The notes under the pieces are model-generated. The model was not told the origin of the DNA, searched no databases, and was given only the letters and a program-made list of their open reading frames with translations. Positions 1 through 5,190 of a stretch of 5,190 bases of DNA are shown piece after piece (position 1 is the stretch's first letter; each line of letters starts with the position of its first letter). Source of the stretch: an uncultured Variovorax sp. (GTDB taxonomy: Bacteria > Pseudomonadota > Gammaproteobacteria > Burkholderiales > Burkholderiaceae); NCBI GenBank assembly GCA_946478645.1, contig CAMLCW010000364.1, positions 1-5,190 on the forward strand, in the 5' to 3' direction. A program made the translations under genes and the position numbers.

Positions 1-976
1 CATCGTGCGAGGCATGGTCGAAGAACGACACGTTGTAGAAACCGCCGCGCTGGTTGTAGAACACGCCCCCGAGCGGCGTGGTCCAGCCGCGCCGGCGCGC
101 CTCGGCCTCGGCCTCGGCGACGATCTGGCGGAAGCCGATGGCGGGTTCGATGCGCGCGCCCAGCGGCGCGAGCGGCACCAGCGACGACGGCCCCGGGGTG
201 GTCTTCGACACCAGCGACAGCAGCGGATGGAACACCTCCTTGTAGAGGTTGAGCGAGAACGAGGTGAACGCGATGATGATGATCAGCACCCAGATCCAGA
301 GCCCGCCCGCGCGGTGCAGGTCGAAGTTGAGCTTGTAGCCGCCGGCCGCCCAGCGCACCGCCCAGGCCGGCTTCCAGCGGCGCCACCATTCGCGTGCGGC
401 GCGGTGCGACGGATGCGCCGCCTGGCGCAGTCGCCGGGGCGTCGTGAGGTAGAGCGCGACGAAGCTGTCGAGCAGCCACACCAGCGCCACCGTGCCCATG
501 ATCCAGTGGCCGAGCCGGTCGGTGCCCCAGACGGCCGGCACATGCAGCGTGTAGTGCAGCTTGCGCAGGAAGGGCATCAGCGTCTCGGGGCTGAGCGAGA
601 TCGCGGTCGAGTCGCGCTGGCCGCGGATCTCGGCCGTCACGGGGTCGACATACACGCGGTTGAAGCCGAGCTGGTACGGCTTGCCCGTGGCGGGGTCGGT
701 GCGCGGCTGCACGAAATAGCCGGCCGCATGGCCTTCCTCGAAGCCGAGCGGCATGTAGGCGACGCGCACGCGCGGGTCGTGCGCCTCGACCGCCGCCGCG
801 AGGTCGAACGGGTCCTTGAACGGGCCGCGCGCGGTGGTGTCGTACAGCTTGCGGTTGAGCCAGCCGTCGATCTCGTGGTCCCACGAGATGACCGCGCCGG
901 TGAGGCCCGAGACGACGAGGAACAGCGCGACCGCGAGTCCCGCGAAGCGGTGCACCGCGGTCCAGAACCCCCGCAT
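1..976 (-). CDS. PepSY-associated transmembrane protein (PiuB-like), partial, C-terminus beyond left edge
   Basis: Reading leftwards from the ATG at 976-974, the frame stays open to the window edge and gives 325 residues without a stop; the C-terminus is missing. It starts with a short MRGFW..HRFAGL segment, then a first membrane helix (about residues 8-31) followed by WDHEID. A soluble PepSY-like part follows (about 60-120, with VYVDPVTAEIRGQRD). Next come LHYTLHV and a second helix (about 154-176), then LHRAGGLWIW with a third helix rich in Ile (about 226-246), and the start of a second periplasmic part. This order of helices, periplasmic PepSY regions and conserved histidines is typical of the PepSY_TM/PiuB family (COG3182). 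Some members, such as Pseudomonas FoxB and FpvG, act in reduction or release of siderophore iron at the inner membrane. Its ATG overlaps the receptor stop, so the two are probably co-transcribed and translationally coupled. Family is secure; an iron reductase role is inference. Confidence 0.9.
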   Translation of the reverse strand, partial: MRGFWTAVHRFAGLAVALFLVVSGLTGAVISWDHEIDGWLNRKLYDTTARGPFKDPFDLAAAVEAHDPRVRVAYMPLGFEEGHAAGYFVQPRTDPATGKPYQLGFNRVYVDPVTAEIRGQRDSTAISLSPETLMPFLRKLHYTLHVPAVWGTDRLGHWIMGTVALVWLLDSFVALYLTTPRRLRQAAHPSHRAAREWWRRWKPAWAVRWAAGGYKLNFDLHRAGGLWIWVLIIIIAFTSFSLNLYKEVFHPLLSLVSKTTPGPSSLVPLAPLGARIEPAIGFRQIVAEAEAEARRRGWTTPLGGVFYNQRGGFYNVSFFDHASHD

Positions 977-3234
977 CAGAACTCGACCGTGGCCGACAGG
1001 CTGAAGGTGCGCGGGTTGCTCAGCACCAGGTAGCCCGAACCGGGATAGCCGCCGACCGACGCCCAATAGCTGCGGTCGCCCACGTTCTCGATGCGCGCGC
1101 GCAGCGTCAGCAGCTTGCCGTTGCCGACTTCGGTCACATAGCGTGCGCCGAGGTCGAGCCGGGTCCAGCCCGGCGCGCGCAGCGTGTTGAGGGCATCGGC
1201 ATAGCTCGCGCCGCTGGTCACCATGCGGCCGTCGAGCGACAGGCCGCGCACGCCCGGCACGTCCCATTCGAGGCCGAGGCTGCCCTGCGCCTTCGGCACG
1301 CCGATCACGCGCTTGCCGTCGGTGGCGGCGCTGCCGGTGTCGTGCTGCTTGGCATCGAGCCAGGTCACGCCGCCGAGCAGGCGCAGGCCCTTGGCGACTT
1401 CACCGAAGACATTGAGTTCGGCGCCGCGGTGGCGGTCTTCGCCCTGCGCGCCGAAGTAGCCGTTGGCCACGAAGGCACGCGGCTTGTCGGTGGTGAACAG
1501 CGCGAGGTTGGCGCCGATGTTGCCCGCGTCGTACTTGACGCCGATCTCCTTCTGCTTGGAGACGTAAGGGCGCAGCTGCTGGCCCGCGTTGACCACCGGC
1601 TGGCCGCCCGACTGCGCGGGCGCGCTCTCGCCCTGGGCAAGGCCTTCGATGTAGTTGGCGTAGACCGACCATTGCGGGCTGGCCTTGAACACGATGCCGG
1701 CCACCGGGCTGACGCGCTCCTGGTCGTACGACGTGACGCTGCCGCCCGCGGCGGTCTGCCGGCCGCTGCTCACGATGCGGTAGCTGATCTCGCTGCTCTC
1801 GATGCGCTGGTGGCGCAGGCCGAGCGTGACGCGCAGCCGGTCGTCCATGAACGACATCGTGTCGCCCACGGCAACGCTGTTGAGCGTGGTCGTGCCGTTC
1901 AGGCCCGGGCTCGCGAGGTCGTTGCCGAGGTAGGTGAGCGCTGGGGGAGCGTAGCTGCGCGGCAGGTAGATGTTGGTGTTCATCGTGCCACCCAACCCCA
2001 GGCCATAGGCATTCTTCTTGTCGAGGTCGAAGTACGAATAGGCGACCACCCACTCGTGGCCCACGCTGCCGGTGCGCGCCTTGCCGCGGATGCCGGCCTC
2101 GGCGGTCTTGACCCTGTCTTCGCGCGTGTTGTCGAAGCGGCTCATGGTCGAAGCACCGGTGAAGCCGTTCGTCACCGTCGCGCCCGCGAGCGAGTTGTTC
2201 TCGTAGCTGCTGCGCGCGCCGCCCGCGGCCCAGGCCGTGATGTCGGGCGTGATGTCGTATTCGCCGCGCACCGAGCCGAAGGTGTCGCGCTCGTACGAAT
2301 AGGTCCAGGGTTGCGCGAAGTTGCGGTCGTTCTCGGGCGCCCTCGGAACCACGGTGACGGCGCTGTTCAGCGTGACGTTCGGGCGCGTGTGGCGCAGCCG
2401 GTGCTCCTGGTGGCCGACGTCGGCCGAGATCCGCGCATTGCGGCTGCGCCAGTCGAAGCCCACGGCCAGCACGTCGAGCTTGACGCCTTCGCCGTCGATG
2501 GCCGTGCCGCCGTCGCGGTGGGCGGCATTCACGCGCACGCCCATGCTCTGGTCGGGCCCGAAGCGGCGCGCGATGTCGGCCGCGGCATAGGCCTGCGAGC
2601 CGCTCGCGGTGCCCAGCGTGAGCTGCGTGAGCGGCTCGTTCGGCGCGCGCTTGGGCAGCAGGTTGATGTTGCCGCCGATGCCGCCGCCCGCGGGCGTGGC
2701 ACCGTTGAGGAAAGCGCTCGCGCCGCGGAAGACCTCGACGCGCTCGAACAGCTCGGACGAGATGTACTGGCGCGGCAGCAGGCCGTACAGGCCGTTGTAG
2801 GCGATGTCGTCCGAGTTGACGATGAAGCCGCGGATGAAATACGACTCCTGGAAGTTGCCGAAGCCGCGCGCCACGCGCACCGACGGATCGTTCTGCAGCA
2901 CGTCGGCCACGCTCCGGGCCTGCTGGTTCTGGATCAGTTCGTTGGTGTAGCTGGTGCTCGAGAACGGCGTGGCCATCATGTCCTGGTTGCCCAGGATGCC
3001 CACGCGGCCGCCGCGCGCCACCTGGCCGCCCGCGAAGGGCTTGGTCAGGCCTTCGGCCGAGGCGTCGGCGCTGGCTTCGACGGTGACGGTGGCCAGGGTG
3101 CCGGGCGCGCCGGCCGCGGCGGGTTCAGGCGTGGCTGCCGTCTGGGCCGAAGCGGTGAGGGCGTGCAGCACGAGCAGCGCGGCAGTGGCGGTCGGGCGCA
3201 GGCTGGCGCGCAGGAAGCGGGAGGAAGATGGCAT
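976..3234 (-). CDS. TonB-dependent siderophore receptor
   Basis: This 752-residue outer-membrane receptor imports a ferric siderophore using TonB-ExbBD energy. Residues 1-30 form a signal peptide with likely cleavage after TASA (before QT). A TonB-box-like stretch LATVTVE lies at about 47-53. The plug runs to about residue 196 and shows DVLQNDPSVRV, the IRGF motif at 134-137 and RVEVFRGASAFLNG followed by a Gly-rich run and NINLLPKR. The rest is the beta-barrel, ending in aromatic-alternating strands with a C-terminal Phe (SLSATVEF), as expected for BAM-assembled porins. There is no N-terminal STN signalling domain, so it is an uptake receptor rather than a FecA-type transducer. Length fits the TIGR01783 family. 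The ATG at 3234 is the only ATG between the in-frame stop at 3270-3268 and the signal peptide, but no clear Shine-Dalgarno precedes it. The substrate cannot be told from the sequence. A Fur box lies 19 nt upstream. Confidence 0.96.
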   Translation of the reverse strand: MPSSSRFLRASLRPTATAALLVLHALTASAQTAATPEPAAAGAPGTLATVTVEASADASAEGLTKPFAGGQVARGGRVGILGNQDMMATPFSSTSYTNELIQNQQARSVADVLQNDPSVRVARGFGNFQESYFIRGFIVNSDDIAYNGLYGLLPRQYISSELFERVEVFRGASAFLNGATPAGGGIGGNINLLPKRAPNEPLTQLTLGTASGSQAYAAADIARRFGPDQSMGVRVNAAHRDGGTAIDGEGVKLDVLAVGFDWRSRNARISADVGHQEHRLRHTRPNVTLNSAVTVVPRAPENDRNFAQPWTYSYERDTFGSVRGEYDITPDITAWAAGGARSSYENNSLAGATVTNGFTGASTMSRFDNTREDRVKTAEAGIRGKARTGSVGHEWVVAYSYFDLDKKNAYGLGLGGTMNTNIYLPRSYAPPALTYLGNDLASPGLNGTTTLNSVAVGDTMSFMDDRLRVTLGLRHQRIESSEISYRIVSSGRQTAAGGSVTSYDQERVSPVAGIVFKASPQWSVYANYIEGLAQGESAPAQSGGQPVVNAGQQLRPYVSKQKEIGVKYDAGNIGANLALFTTDKPRAFVANGYFGAQGEDRHRGAELNVFGEVAKGLRLLGGVTWLDAKQHDTGSAATDGKRVIGVPKAQGSLGLEWDVPGVRGLSLDGRMVTSGASYADALNTLRAPGWTRLDLGARYVTEVGNGKLLTLRARIENVGDRSYWASVGGYPGSGYLVLSNPRTFSLSATVEF

Positions 3235-3253
3235 GGAATGGTTCTGGGAATGC

Positions 3254-3272
3254 GCAAATGAGAACCATTATT
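3254..3272 (-). promoter_or_regulatory. Fur box upstream of the siderophore receptor
   Basis: The plus-strand 19-mer gcaaatgagaaccattatt matches the classical Fur consensus GATAATGATAATCATTATC at 14 of 19 positions. In the 7-1-7 view it reads TGAGAAC-C-ATTATTG around base 3266. It is an AT-rich patch in GC-rich DNA, 19 nt upstream of the receptor ATG. On the minus strand it contains AATAAT (3272-3267), a 5/6 match to a -10 hexamer; no good -35 is seen at 16-18 bp spacing. Fur-Fe(II) bound here would block RNA polymerase, giving iron-repressed expression of receptor and PepSY genes. Binding itself is inferred. Confidence 0.8.
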
Positions 3273-3301
3273 GTTATTCCTTTGAACCGATTTGCCTCGA
3301 G

Positions 3302-3327
3302 ACTTTCTTGCCGTGTTGCAAAAAAGT
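3302..3327 (-). terminator. Imperfect hairpin after the amidotransferase gene, possible weak terminator
   Basis: In the minus-strand transcript ACTTTTTTGC, loop AACACG, then GCAAGAAAGT form a 10-bp stem with one G-U wobble. On the plus strand that pair is a C-A mismatch, so the fold favours minus-strand RNA. It starts 14 nt after the amidotransferase stop and lies upstream of the receptor promoter region. A U-tract after the stem is lacking and the stem is AU-rich, so a classical intrinsic terminator is doubtful; it could be an RNA-stability hairpin or chance. Confidence 0.3.
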
Positions 3328-3341
3328 GTCGGTCAAACGTT

Positions 3342-4109
3342 TCAGTTCGCGAGGCGCTGCCCATCCACGAACACATGCAGCTCGCCCGGCGCGAACGGCG
3401 TCCATTCCTCGTTGTTCGTGAGCGGCGCGGTCACCACCACGGCCACGCGGTCGGTCGGCGTCGTGTGCTGCGCGAAGTCGATCGCGAGGTCTTCGTCGGC
3501 GAGCTGCGCGGTCACGAACGGATGGCGCCGCTCCACGTACCACAGGTGGGTCGAGGCATGGGCCCAGAGCGCCTGTCCGTTCGAGAGCATGAAGTTGAAG
3601 GTGCCGTGCCGCGCCAGTTGCGGCGCAAGCTCGCGCAGCGTGAGCGTGAGTTCTTCGACGCTCGGCACGCCCGCATGCGACTTGGCCATTTCCTGCATCA
3701 GCCAGCAGAAGGCGTGCTCGCTGTCGGTGCTGCCCACGGGATGGAAGTTGCCGTGCAGCCGCGGCCGGAAATCCTTCAGGTCGCCGTTGTGCGCGAACAC
3801 CCAGTAGCGGCCCCAGAGCTCGCGCACGAACGGATGGCAGTTCTGCAGGTTGATCGCGCCCTGGGTTGCCTTGCGGATGTGGGCGATGACGTTGCGGCTC
3901 TGGATCGGGTAGCGCCGTATCAGCTCGGCCACCGGTGATTCGCAGGCCGGCAGGTGATCGACGAAATGGCGCAGCCCGCGGTCTTCGAAGAAGGCGATGC
4001 CCCAGCCGTCGGCATGGTGGTCGGTGCGGCCGCCGCGCTGCGCGAACCCCGTGAAGCTGAAGGTCACGTCGGTCGGCGTGTTGCAGTTCATCCCTAGCAA
4101 TTGGCACAT
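3342..4109 (-). CDS. Class II glutamine amidotransferase, YafJ type
   Basis: This 255-residue protein is a stand-alone Ntn-type glutamine amidotransferase (GATase_6 / YafJ family), which hydrolyses glutamine to release ammonia; the acceptor is unknown for this family. The start is fixed by chemistry: MCQLLGMN puts Cys2 at the N-terminus once Met is removed, where it serves as the nucleophile. Further family motifs are HHADGWGIAFFED (31-43), IAHIRKATQG (75-84), FAHNGDL (105-111, glutamine-site region) and GSTDSEHAFCWL (from 126). The frame is open upstream to 4667, but that extension is antisense to the MerR-like gene and would bury the Cys. The leader before the ATG (CTAATCGACCCC) shows no clear Shine-Dalgarno. 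No synthase domain is fused and no biosynthetic partner gene is adjacent. It lies 107 bp upstream of the receptor in the same direction, but the Fur box between them suggests separate transcription. Family assignment is firm; the role is not. Confidence 0.93.
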   Translation of the reverse strand: MCQLLGMNCNTPTDVTFSFTGFAQRGGRTDHHADGWGIAFFEDRGLRHFVDHLPACESPVAELIRRYPIQSRNVIAHIRKATQGAINLQNCHPFVRELWGRYWVFAHNGDLKDFRPRLHGNFHPVGSTDSEHAFCWLMQEMAKSHAGVPSVEELTLTLRELAPQLARHGTFNFMLSNGQALWAHASTHLWYVERRHPFVTAQLADEDLAIDFAQHTTPTDRVAVVVTAPLTNNEEWTPFAPGELHVFVDGQRLAN

Positions 4110-4130
4110 GGGGTCGATTAGACCGCGATT

Positions 4131-4147
4131 CGGCCGGGCCGCGGCGC
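4131..4147 (+). repeat. 17-bp GC-only direct repeat, copy 1 (upstream of MerR-like gene)
   Basis: The sequence cggccgggccgcggcgc occurs here and again at 4672-4688 in the same orientation. The copies lie in the non-coding gaps on either side of the MerR-like gene. Here it is followed by gccggcacggg and overlaps a 10-bp perfect palindrome, cggcgcgccg (4142-4151). This copy cannot form the same 7-bp hairpin as copy 2 because the downstream arm differs. Origin and function are unknown. Confidence 0.6.
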
Positions 4148-4230
4148 GCCGGCACGGGCCGATGTCCCTTCGCTTGACGTTCCGACCGTGTGAAGCCGGA
4201 GACTGGGCCATTCCTACCCTTTGACGTTTG

Positions 4231-4238
4231 AAAAGGAG
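4231..4238 (+). promoter_or_regulatory. Strong Shine-Dalgarno of the MerR-like gene
   Basis: The sequence aaaaggag sits 6 nt before the ATG at 4245. It decides the start: the in-frame TTG at 4221 would place this ribosome site inside the coding region, and the next ATG at 4257 is 18 nt away from it. It is the only clear Shine-Dalgarno in front of a start codon in this window. Confidence 0.85.
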
Positions 4239-4244
4239 TTCTGC

Positions 4245-4670
4245 ATGGACCACTCCATGGCGCATGGCGCTGCGGCCGGCCTGACACGCGACCAGCTCGC
4301 CGCACGCTCGGGCGCGTCGCACCGCCTGGTGCGCGATTGCGAGGCGCTCGGGCTGCTCGACGACGCGGCGTGCGCGGTCGGGCTGCTGCGCTTCGTGCGC
4401 AGGGCGCATGCGCTCGGTTTCGAGACCCCCGAGGTCATGGAGCTGCTTGCGCTGTGGCGCGACGAGCGCCGTGCGAGCTTCGATGTGAAACGCGTCGCGC
4501 TCGCGCGCGCGCAGGCCCTGGGCGAGCGCATCGAGGAACTCACGCTGATGAAGCGGCTGCTCGAGCGGCTGGCCCATGGCTGCGCCGGCGACCAGCGCCC
4601 GGCCTGCACCATCCTGGACGAACTCGCGGAACTCAAGGGCTTCGCCGCCTGCGCCGCGAACGGGCACTGA
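4245..4670 (+). CDS. Small MerR-family regulator, CueR-like sensor part with a wingless DNA-binding domain
   Basis: This is a 141-residue protein. Residues 13-37 match the MerR helix-turn-helix (LTRDQLAARSG..., VRDCEALGL). After the dimerisation region it carries SFDVKR (78-83) and IEELTLMKRLLERLAHGC (96-113). Cys113 and Cys121 are separated by seven residues (AGDQRPA), exactly the Cys112/Cys120 spacing of E. coli CueR. Ser78 sits where CueR has Ser77, the residue type of sensors for monovalent Cu, Ag or Au ions. Two oddities: the wing with NGYR.Y is absent, with about 11 fewer residues than CueR between GL and LGF, and the usual Y of the R.YE motif is Cys32. The N-terminus has a His/Met-rich extension, MDHSMAHG. 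The start is set by the strong Shine-Dalgarno. No copper ATPase or oxidase is adjacent, so its target is not visible. Family membership is confident; copper sensing is inferred; DNA binding is uncertain. Confidence 0.82.
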   Translation: MDHSMAHGAAAGLTRDQLAARSGASHRLVRDCEALGLLDDAACAVGLLRFVRRAHALGFETPEVMELLALWRDERRASFDVKRVALARAQALGERIEELTLMKRLLERLAHGCAGDQRPACTILDELAELKGFAACAANGH

Positions 4671-4671
4671 A

Positions 4672-4688
4672 CGGCCGGGCCGCGGCGC
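4672..4688 (+). repeat. 17-bp GC-only direct repeat, copy 2 (downstream of MerR-like gene)
   Basis: Second exact copy of cggccgggccgcggcgc, starting 2 nt after the MerR-like stop codon. Here the following bases are ccggc, which completes the perfect hairpin described at 4674-4693. Together the two copies bracket the MerR-like gene about 540 bp apart. Confidence 0.6.
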
Positions 4689-4693
4689 CCGGC
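4674..4693. terminator. GC hairpin in the convergent gap, likely bidirectional terminator
   Basis: GCCGGGC (4674-4680), loop CGCGGC and GCCCGGC (4687-4693) form a perfect 7-bp all-GC stem. It fills the 28-bp gap between the converging stop codons of the MerR-like gene (4670) and the MFS gene (4701-4699), where a shared terminator is expected. There is no real T-tract on either side (only gtggtt on the plus side), so it may act weakly, with Rho, or as a 3'-end protector. Confidence 0.55.
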
Positions 4694-4698
4694 GTGGT

Positions 4699-5190
4699 TC
4701 AGCCGTTCTCGCGCGCGTCCTGCGCCGGTTGCTCGCGCAGTTGCCAGGCCGCGCAGATGGCGAGCGCGCAGAGCCCTGCGAGCATCGCGAACACCTCGTC
4801 GAAGGCCGCGAGCCGCGCCGGGCTGGTGGCGGGATTGGCGAGCGAATCGCCGTGCGCGGCGAGCCGCCACTCGAGCACGATGGCGCACAGGCTCACGCCG
4901 GCCGCGCCGCCGAGCATGCGCAGGAAGTTGATCGCGCTCGCGCCCTGGGGGATCAGCGGCTTCGCGAGTGGGCGCATCGAACCGAGGTTGAGCGAAGGCA
5001 GGATGAAGCCGAGCCCGATGCGCCCGATGATCGCGAACGCCACCAGCAGCCACAGCGCGCTGTCGAGCCGCAGCAGCAGCATCAGCGCGAACGAGGCCGC
5101 GAGCAGCGCCAGGCCCACGCTCACCAGCAGCCAGGTCGGCTGCCGGTCGGCCAGCCGGCCCACCCCCGCGATGGTGAGCGCCAGCACGAA
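4699..5190 (-). CDS. MFS transporter, DHA2 (EmrB/QacA-like) family, C-terminal part; N-terminus beyond right edge
   Basis: The frame runs from the right window edge (first visible codon TTC, 5190-5188) to TGA at 4701-4699, giving 163 residues. This is the last third or so of a 14-helix proton-coupled drug exporter. Visible parts are the end of one helix with the loop GVGRLADR, then helices at WLLVSVGLALL..., ALWLLVAFAIIGRIGLGFILPSL, INFLRMLGGAAGVSLCAIVLEW and FAMLAGLCALAICAAW. The stretch IPQGASAINFLRMLGGAAGVSL is characteristic of DHA2 transporters such as EmrB and FarB. The C-terminus is short and polar (QPAQDARENG). The GTG at 5187 is an internal Val, not a start, since the frame continues past it. 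Partner genes (an EmrA-type adaptor, an outer-membrane channel, a regulator) would lie outside the window. It converges with the MerR-like gene, so the two are not in one operon. Substrate is not predictable. Confidence 0.88.
   Translation of the reverse strand, partial: FVLALTIAGVGRLADRQPTWLLVSVGLALLAASFALMLLLRLDSALWLLVAFAIIGRIGLGFILPSLNLGSMRPLAKPLIPQGASAINFLRMLGGAAGVSLCAIVLEWRLAAHGDSLANPATSPARLAAFDEVFAMLAGLCALAICAAWQLREQPAQDARENG

Larger units (their letters stand above)
4110..4244. promoter_or_regulatory. Divergent intergenic region between amidotransferase and MerR-like genes
   Basis: This 135-bp gap must carry the promoters of both divergent genes. The octamer TTGACGTT occurs twice on the plus strand, at 4174-4181 and 4221-4228. 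The first could be a -35 (TTGACG). At the long 19-bp spacing used by MerR-type promoters, the facing hexamer is GAGACT (4199-4204), a poor -10. A partial dyad TTCCG ... CGGAG (4180-4184 and 4197-4201) lies within that spacer, which loosely recalls a CueR-type operator. None of this is strong, and no clear promoter for the minus-strand gene is seen. Confidence 0.3.

Noticed and set aside
272..285. Short atgatgatgat repeat
   Set aside because: It is four consecutive Ile codons in the third membrane helix of the PepSY protein, explained by the protein.
5..1033. 342-residue open frame on the plus strand at the left edge
   Set aside because: It is antisense to the PepSY membrane protein, runs over the receptor end, and encodes Arg/Glu-rich sequence typical of a GC-rich shadow frame.
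1342..3261. 639-residue open frame on the plus strand opposite the receptor
   Set aside because: It is antisense to a receptor with signal peptide, plug and barrel motifs; its product is Arg/Ala/Val-rich low-complexity sequence with no recognisable domain, as expected from antisense frames of GC-rich genes.
4221..4244. TTG start adding eight residues to the MerR-like protein
   Set aside because: The strong aaaaggag at 4231-4238 would fall inside the coding region, and it is ideally spaced for the ATG at 4245.
3342..4667. 441-residue version of the amidotransferase with a 186-residue N-terminal extension
   Set aside because: The extension is antisense to the MerR-like gene and would bury the catalytic Cys, which must follow the initiator Met at 4109.
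4214..5053. 279-residue minus-strand open frame across the MerR-like gene and MFS end
   Set aside because: It overlaps two well-supported genes in other frames and has no recognisable domain; Arg/Ala/Ser-rich shadow sequence.
5185..5187. GTG as the start of the MFS gene
   Set aside because: The frame is open through it to the window edge, and the protein from here would lack most helices of a DHA2 transporter; the codon is an internal Val.

Overview
The window is very GC-rich (roughly two thirds G+C or more) with dense, short-gapped genes. The proteins look like those of a betaproteobacterium, most likely Burkholderiales/Comamonadaceae (Variovorax-like). That placement is inferred from composition and protein style, not from a search.

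Layout, left to right. (1) Bases 1-976, minus strand: a PepSY-associated transmembrane protein of the iron-regulated PiuB type, cut by the left edge. (2) 976-3234, minus: a complete TonB-dependent siderophore receptor whose TGA overlaps the ATG of the PepSY gene (ATGA). The two therefore form an iron-uptake operon in which the receptor comes first. (3) 3235-3341: an AT-rich gap holding a good Fur-box match (3254-3272) just upstream of the receptor start, and an imperfect hairpin at 3302-3327. (4) 3342-4109, minus: a stand-alone class II glutamine amidotransferase of the YafJ type. (5) 4110-4244: a divergent intergenic region. (6) 4245-4670, plus: a small MerR-family regulator with the Cu(I)-sensor ligand pattern of CueR but a DNA-binding domain that lacks the usual wing. 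(7) 4671-4698: a 28-bp convergent gap filled by a perfect GC hairpin. (8) 4699-5190, minus: the C-terminal part of a DHA2-type MFS transporter, cut by the right edge.

How the genes work together: the receptor takes a ferric siderophore across the outer membrane using TonB energy. The PepSY membrane protein probably acts at the inner membrane, where relatives help to release or reduce siderophore-bound iron. The Fur box explains iron-repressed control of the pair. The amidotransferase, the MerR-like regulator and the MFS pump have no obvious functional tie to iron uptake or to each other.

The most unusual item is the wingless CueR-like regulator. An exact 17-bp GC-rich direct repeat lies in the intergenic DNA on both sides of it. 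I see no RNA gene, CRISPR array, insertion sequence or phage gene. I did not find a convincing new multi-gene system.
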